Positions 59,723-64,000 of a stretch of 64,000 bases of DNA are shown one piece after another. This stretch comes from Streptomyces globosus (GTDB lineage Bacteria > Actinomycetota > Actinomycetes > Streptomycetales > Streptomycetaceae). Positions within the stretch are counted from its first letter, which is position 1. Each line of letters begins with the position of its first letter. The stretch lies in assembly GCF_003325375.1 (NCBI RefSeq), contig NZ_CP030862.1, positions 4,033,501-4,097,500 of the forward strand, in the 5' to 3' direction. A program made the translations under genes and the position numbers. The notes under the pieces were generated by a model. That model had not been told where the DNA came from. It was given only the letters and a program-made list of their open reading frames with translations, and made no database searches.

Positions 59723-62062
59723 ATGGCGAACGGCACGGTCCTGCTGGCACTGCGTGAAAACCCCCTCGGCGGCGGCGTCAGCGCCGAGCAGATCCGCCGC
59801 ATCGGCAAGGAGTTGGAGAACGAGGGCCTGGAGCTGCGGTGGGCGGCCACCGCAGCCGACGCCCGGGCCGCACTCCGCACGGAGGCGGGCCTCTGCGCTG
59901 CCGTCATCGCCTGGGACCTGCCGGGCGGGGCCGGCGCTCCCGCCGAGGCGGGCGGCGGGGGCGAGGTGCTGCGCCACATCGGGCGCCGCTTCAAGGACCT
60001 GCCGGTCTTCCTCGTCATGGCCGACGAGTGCGACCAGGACCTGGAGCGGCTGCCCCTGTGGGTCTCCGAGGCCGTCGTCGGCTACATCTGGCCCTTGGAG
60101 GACACCCCGTCCTTCATCGCCGGGCGCGTCGGCACCGCGGCCCGGAACTACCACCGGGACCTGCTGCCCCCGTTCTTCAAGGCCCTGCGCCGCTTCGACG
60201 ACGCGCACGAGTACTCCTGGCACACACCGGCCCACTCGGGCGGCGTCGCCTTCCTGAAGTCCCCGGCCGGCCGGGCGTTCTTCGACTACTACGGCGAGCG
60301 CCTCTTCCGCAGCGACCTGTCGATCTCCGTCGGAGAGCTGGGGTCGCTCTTCGAGCACAACGGGCCGATCGGCGAGGCCGAGCGGAACGCCGCCCGCATC
60401 TTCGGCGCCGACCGCACCTACTTCGTCCTGCACGGCGACTCCACCGCGGACCGCATGGTCGGCCACTACAGCGTCACCTCGGACGAGATCGCGCTCGTCG
60501 ACCGCAACTGCCACAAGTCCGTGCTGCACGGCCTGGTCATCTCCGGCGCGCGCCCCGTCTACCTGGTGCCGACCCGGAACGGCTACGGGCTGGCCGGGCC
60601 CCTCCCCCCGGCCGAGACCGACGCGGCGGCGGTCGCCGCGCGGATCGCCGCGAACCCGCTCACCACCGGGGCGCTCTCGCGGGACGCCCAGTACGCGGTG
60701 CTGACGAACTCCACGTACGACGGGCTGTGCTACGACACGGTCGCGGCCGCCCGCGCCCTCGCCCCGAGCACACCGCGCCTCCACTTCGACGAGGCCTGGT
60801 TCGCGTACGCACGCTTCCATCCCCTGTACGCGGGCCGGTACGGCATGGCCGTCGGCCCGGACACCTTCCCGGACTCCGTCGAAGGGCCCGAGCGGCCCAC
60901 TGTGTTCGCGACGCAGTCGACCCACAAGCTGCTGGCGGCGCTGTCCCAGTGCGCGATGGTGCACGTGCGGTCGGCGCCGCGGGCACCCGTCGAACACGAG
61001 CGGTTCAACGAGGCGTTCATGATGCACGGGACGACGTCCCCGCTGTACCCGGCGATCGCCTCGCTGGACGTGGCGGCAGCAATGATGGACGGGCCGCAGG
61101 GGCAGTGGCTGGTCGACGAGGCGGTGACCGAGGCGATCCGGTTCCGGCAGGCCGTCGTGCGCACGGGCCGGCGGATCGCGGCCGCCGGAGACCGGCCCGA
61201 CTGGTTCTTCGGCGTCTGGCAGCCGGACACCGTCACCGACCCGGCCACCGGCGAGCGCCTGCCGTTCGCCGAGGCACCGGCGGCGCTGCTGAGCCGCGAG
61301 CCGAGCTGCTGGCACCTGGAGCCCGGCGCCGCCTGGCATGGCTTCCGCGACCTGACCGAAGGCTACTGCCTGCTCGACCCGGTCAAGGTGACCCTGACCT
61401 GCCCGGGCGTCACCGCCACCGGGGAGACGCAGGAGTGGGGCATCCCGGCCCGCATCCTCACCGCGTACCTGGCGGCGCGCGGCATCGTGGTGGAGAAGAC
61501 CGACAGCTACACCGCGCTGGTGCTGTTCTCCATGGGCATCACCAAGGGCAAGTGGGGCACCCTGATGGACGCCCTCATGGATTTCAAGGCGCTCCACGAC
61601 GCGGACGCGCCGCTCGACCGGGTCCTGCCGGACCTGGTCGGGCAGTTCCCCAGGCCCTACGCCGGCACCACCCTGCGCGGCCTGTGCACCCGCATGCACG
61701 AGCACCTCACGCACGCCGAGCTGATCACCGCCCTGGACACGGCCTTCCAGGAGCTGCCCGAGCCGGTCGCCCCGCCCCGCGCCTGCTACCAGCAGCTCAT
61801 CCGCGGCGGCACCGAGCGCGTCAGGCTGGCCGACGCCGCGAACCGGGTGGCGGCGGCCATGGTGACGGTGACCCCGCCCGGCATCCCGGTCCTGATGCCC
61901 GGCGAGTCGACCGGCACCGAAACGGGCCCCCTGCTCCGCTACCTCCGCGCCCTGGAATCATTCGACCGCACGTTCCCGGGCTTCCACAGCGAGGCCCACG
62001 GCGTGACGATCGACCCGGAAACGGGCGACTACCAGATCGAATGCCTCCGCCGACAGCCCTGA
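59723..62062 (+). CDS. Orn/Lys/Arg decarboxylase, inducible-type large form
   Basis: 779 aa, PLP enzyme of the fold shared by AdiA, CadA and SpeC. An N-terminal response-regulator-like wing domain (about 1-150) includes AVIAWDLPGG and LPVFLVMADE. The core has EYSWHTPAHSGGVAF, the PLP-facing HGDSTADRM, RNCHKSVLHGL, FDEAWFAYARFHPLY and the Schiff-base Lys in ATQSTHKLLAAL. The C-terminal domain ends with EAHGVTIDPETGDYQIECL. It decarboxylates lysine, ornithine or arginine to the polyamine, consuming a proton; the substrate cannot be told. A perfect hairpin follows. Confidence 0.93.
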   Translation: MANGTVLLALRENPLGGGVSAEQIRRIGKELENEGLELRWAATAADARAALRTEAGLCAAVIAWDLPGGAGAPAEAGGGGEVLRHIGRRFKDLPVFLVMADECDQDLERLPLWVSEAVVGYIWPLEDTPSFIAGRVGTAARNYHRDLLPPFFKALRRFDDAHEYSWHTPAHSGGVAFLKSPAGRAFFDYYGERLFRSDLSISVGELGSLFEHNGPIGEAERNAARIFGADRTYFVLHGDSTADRMVGHYSVTSDEIALVDRNCHKSVLHGLVISGARPVYLVPTRNGYGLAGPLPPAETDAAAVAARIAANPLTTGALSRDAQYAVLTNSTYDGLCYDTVAAARALAPSTPRLHFDEAWFAYARFHPLYAGRYGMAVGPDTFPDSVEGPERPTVFATQSTHKLLAALSQCAMVHVRSAPRAPVEHERFNEAFMMHGTTSPLYPAIASLDVAAAMMDGPQGQWLVDEAVTEAIRFRQAVVRTGRRIAAAGDRPDWFFGVWQPDTVTDPATGERLPFAEAPAALLSREPSCWHLEPGAAWHGFRDLTEGYCLLDPVKVTLTCPGVTATGETQEWGIPARILTAYLAARGIVVEKTDSYTALVLFSMGITKGKWGTLMDALMDFKALHDADAPLDRVLPDLVGQFPRPYAGTTLRGLCTRMHEHLTHAELITALDTAFQELPEPVAPPRACYQQLIRGGTERVRLADAANRVAAAMVTVTPPGIPVLMPGESTGTETGPLLRYLRALESFDRTFPGFHSEAHGVTIDPETGDYQIECLRRQP

Positions 62063-62073
62063 CCGCCCCGGCT

Positions 62074-62117
62074 GCAGGGGGGCGTCCCACCGGCCGTCCG
62101 GCGGGACGCCCCCCTGC
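62074..62117. terminator. Bidirectional terminator, perfect 15-bp stem
   Basis: GCAGGGGGGCGTCCC (62074-62088) and its exact reverse complement (62103-62117) enclose a 14-base loop that itself contains CCGG-CCGT-CCGG. It lies between the convergent decarboxylase (stop 62062) and RTX-repeat (stop 62141) genes. Confidence 0.9.
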
Positions 62118-62140
62118 GGCGGGTCGGGGCCGACGGCGCC

Positions 62141-63034
62141 CTACGGGACGTTCGCAGTCGTCTCGCAGGCCAGGGCGACGTCCGAGCCGCCCTTGCCGTC
62201 ACAGGAGTCGGTTGCCTCGTCGCCGCCGTCCATGACGTCGTTGCCGCCCGTCGCCGCGTCGGCTGCCGGGTCGGGGGCGGGGGCCGCGGGGTTCGCCGGC
62301 GCGGGGGAGGCCGGGCGGGAGGGACGGCCCGGGGACGCGGCCGGGGCCGGCGAGGCGCCGTCGCCGCGGCCCCGGGCGGCGTGGCCCGAGACGTTGTCGC
62401 CGATGATGGTGTCCTTGCCGGGGCCGCCGATGAGGACGTCGTTGCCCTCGCCGGTGGCGGTGCCCTCCGCGGAGGAGTCGCCCGTCAGCTCGTCGTCGCC
62501 GGCGCCGCCGTCGAGGACGTCGTTGCCGCCGCCCGAGGCTTGGATGCCGCCCCGGCTGTCGCCGATGATGGCGTCGTTGCCGTCGCCGCCGAACAGCATG
62601 TCGTTGCCGCCGCCCGAGGCGCTGGCGCCGAAGGCGATGCTGTCGCCGCCCAGCCGGTCGTCGCCCGGGCCGCCGAACACGATGTCGTTGCCGCCGCCCT
62701 CCACGTCCGTCCGGGTGCCGATCAGGTCGCCGCGTACGACGTCCGAGCCTTCGCCGCCGTCCAGCTGGTCGTTGCCGAGGCCTCCGGCCAGGGTGTCGTC
62801 GCCGGCGAGACCGCAGATCAGGTCGTTGCCGCCGAGCCCGTCGATGGTGTCCGCCGCGGCCGACCCGACGATGACGTCATCGCCCTCCGTGCCGGTGATC
62901 TTCCCGGTGCCGGTGATCGTCGCGGTGCGGCCGAAGCAGGTCGCCTCCTCGGCCGCGTCCGCGGCCACCGCCGGCAGCCCGAGGGAGAGCAGCGCGGCGG
63001 CCGCCAGGATCATGGGGGATGTGCGGACGGGCAT
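62141..63034 (-). CDS. Secreted RTX-repeat calcium-binding protein
   Basis: 297 aa. A signal peptide ends near AADA. From about residue 48 the protein is a chain of hemolysin-type nonapeptides (GGLGNDQLDGG, GGPGDDRLGGD, GGDGNDAIIGD, GGAGDDELTGD, GGPGKDTIIGD), which fold into a calcium-filled beta-roll. A Pro/Ala/Ser linker of about 40 residues interrupts the repeats near residue 215 and one more repeat follows (GGNDVMDGGDEA), ending with a Cys pair (SCDGKG, ALACE). It probably stays in the envelope or is released; no type I secretion partner is seen. GGAGG lies 5 bases before the ATG. Confidence 0.9.
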   Translation of the reverse strand: MPVRTSPMILAAAALLSLGLPAVAADAAEEATCFGRTATITGTGKITGTEGDDVIVGSAAADTIDGLGGNDLICGLAGDDTLAGGLGNDQLDGGEGSDVVRGDLIGTRTDVEGGGNDIVFGGPGDDRLGGDSIAFGASASGGGNDMLFGGDGNDAIIGDSRGGIQASGGGNDVLDGGAGDDELTGDSSAEGTATGEGNDVLIGGPGKDTIIGDNVSGHAARGRGDGASPAPAASPGRPSRPASPAPANPAAPAPDPAADAATGGNDVMDGGDEATDSCDGKGGSDVALACETTANVP

Positions 63035-63226
63035 ACGGACCTCCGGTGGTCGCGTGGGAAGCCAACGTCGAACGCCTGTGGACCATAGGTACGCAATGCG
63101 GCGGATGCAACGAATGGTCCGGATGTCCGGGCGAAGTCCCTTCGATTGGCTCCCTGCGGCGCATCAGCCCTGCATGCGCCCCTTGCCACCGGCGTGCGCC
63201 GGTGTGCGGGGCGCGCAAGGCCGGGT

Positions 63227-64000
63227 TCAGGCCGCGGTGCCGGCCTCGCGTTCCTCCGCCGCGCCGGCCTCGCGGGCTGCCCGTCGCCGCCGTGCGTCCT
63301 CGTCGGTCTCGGAGTCGTACGTCACCAGCGAGGGCAGCAGGGCGGTCAGGGCGGCGACGGCGCCGACGCACAGCAGCCCGCCGCCCCAGAACGCCGAGCG
63401 GGTGCCGGTCCAGCCGGCCATGGCGCCGGCGCGGACCTGGCCCAGCTGGGGGCCGACGCTGTACGAGAGGACCTCGATGCCGGCGAGGCGTCCGCGGAGC
63501 TCCTCCGGAATGGTCTGGTTCCAGATCGTCGCGCGGCCGAGCCCGCTGAGCATGTCGCCGGCGCCGGCGACGGCCAGGCACAGCAGCACGAGCCAGATGT
63601 CCGCCGACAGCCCGGCGGCGGCGATGGCCCCGCCCCAGACGGCCGCGCCGCACACGACGAACAGGCCGTGCCGGCGGATCCGGGAGGTCCAGCCGCTGGT
63701 CATGCCGAGCAGCAGGGAGCCGACCGCGCCCGCGGAGTACATGAGGCCGAGCGCCCACACGGCGTCGAGCTCGTCCGCGAGGAAGGGGTAGATCGTGTGG
63801 GGGAAGGCGAGGAACATCGCCGCCAGGTCCACGGCATACGTCCCGAGGAGCACGGGGCGGCTCCACGCGTAGCGGGCGCCCTCGGCGATCCCGCGCAGGG
63901 AGGGCCGTTCCGCTCCGGGGGACGGCGGGGCGGGCGCCAGGCGGGTGCACAGGAGGACGGACACGGCGAAGCCGGCGACGGTGACGGCGTACGCGGCGGC
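63227..64000 (-). CDS. MFS transporter (MFS_3/EntS-like), 5' part outside window
   Basis: The frame runs to the window edge with no start needed, so the gene begins beyond 64000; about 257 C-terminal residues are seen. They include RPSLRGIAEGARYAWSRPVLLG, several membrane helices, the loop RIRRHG and the motif ATIWNQTIPEELRGRLAGIEVLSYSVGPQLGQVRAGAMA, which is typical of the EntS/MFS_3 exporters. The cytoplasmic tail is charged and Ala/Glu-rich. Substrate unknown; relatives export siderophores or drugs. It is preceded (downstream on the map) by 192 bp without a gene. Confidence 0.87.
   Translation of the reverse strand, partial: AAAYAVTVAGFAVSVLLCTRLAPAPPSPGAERPSLRGIAEGARYAWSRPVLLGTYAVDLAAMFLAFPHTIYPFLADELDAVWALGLMYSAGAVGSLLLGMTSGWTSRIRRHGLFVVCGAAVWGGAIAAAGLSADIWLVLLCLAVAGAGDMLSGLGRATIWNQTIPEELRGRLAGIEVLSYSVGPQLGQVRAGAMAGWTGTRSAFWGGGLLCVGAVAALTALLPSLVTYDSETDEDARRRRAAREAGAAEEREAGTAA

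Overview
The window is very GC-rich DNA with strong third-position G/C bias, many GTG starts and stop/start overlaps of the GTGA type. It carries a chaplin, a DUF6296-type protein, receptor kinases fused to solute-binding domains and a group 1h [NiFe]-hydrogenase. Together these point to Streptomyces or a close relative. It reads as chromosomal core or near-core DNA: I see no rRNA, tRNA, CRISPR array, prophage or natural-product cluster, and only one decayed transposase remnant (4805-5099). Both window ends cut through MFS transporter genes.

Left part (1-22380), mostly single genes and short pairs: an MFS transporter end; PolX DNA polymerase/PHP phosphoesterase; an SDR oxidoreductase divergent from a TetR regulator with two identical-type operators between them; an IS remnant; a CapA-like protein; a nucleoside hydrolase; a Rieske lipoprotein; a STAS protein; an aldehyde dehydrogenase; an MHS-type transporter coupled to anmK (anhydro-N-acetylmuramate kinase); an SRAP/YedK protein; phosphoglucomutase; the divergent ohr/ohrR peroxide pair with its operator; a VOC protein; a DUF1259 protein; a membrane protein; an M20 peptidase; a YciO-type protein; a DUF6296 protein; and a lipoprotein with a likely leaderless promoter.

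Middle (21544-31084): the lipoprotein runs into two tandem, paralogous receptor Ser/Thr kinases whose extracytoplasmic parts are branched-chain-amino-acid-type binding proteins. Then come an L,D-transpeptidase, two tandem secreted DUF4360 proteins and a class II glutamine amidotransferase.

The main feature is 31155-46312, a complete minus-strand [NiFe]-hydrogenase locus. In transcription order it has hypX, small subunit, large subunit, NifU-like, DUF5947, DUF6084, a 470-aa unknown, a maturation protease, a 37-aa membrane peptide (DUF6893), and hypA-B-F-C-D-E. The subunits belong to the high-affinity actinobacterial (group 1h, formerly group 5) class: no Tat signal, and Asp in place of one proximal-cluster Cys. 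Nearly all genes overlap by 4 bp or more. Strong hairpins separate hypX from the small subunit, the small from the large subunit, and the structural/accessory genes from the hyp genes. Its conserved genes of unknown function are the best candidates in the window for undescribed biology.

Right part (46760-64000): a DUF-type protein, a site-2-protease-like membrane protein, a PP2C phosphatase, a LysR-like protein lacking its HTH and divergent from DUF5997, a GH16-like protein, a secreted HAD phosphatase, a GH15-like glycoside hydrolase, an NAD-dependent epimerase-like protein, an unknown, a GH1 beta-glucosidase, a chaplin, a secreted pyroglutamyl-peptidase-like protein with Ser in place of the catalytic Cys, a large Orn/Lys/Arg decarboxylase, a secreted RTX-repeat protein and an MFS transporter start. 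Several convergent gene pairs are separated by near-perfect hairpins of 9-16 bp that look like bidirectional terminators.
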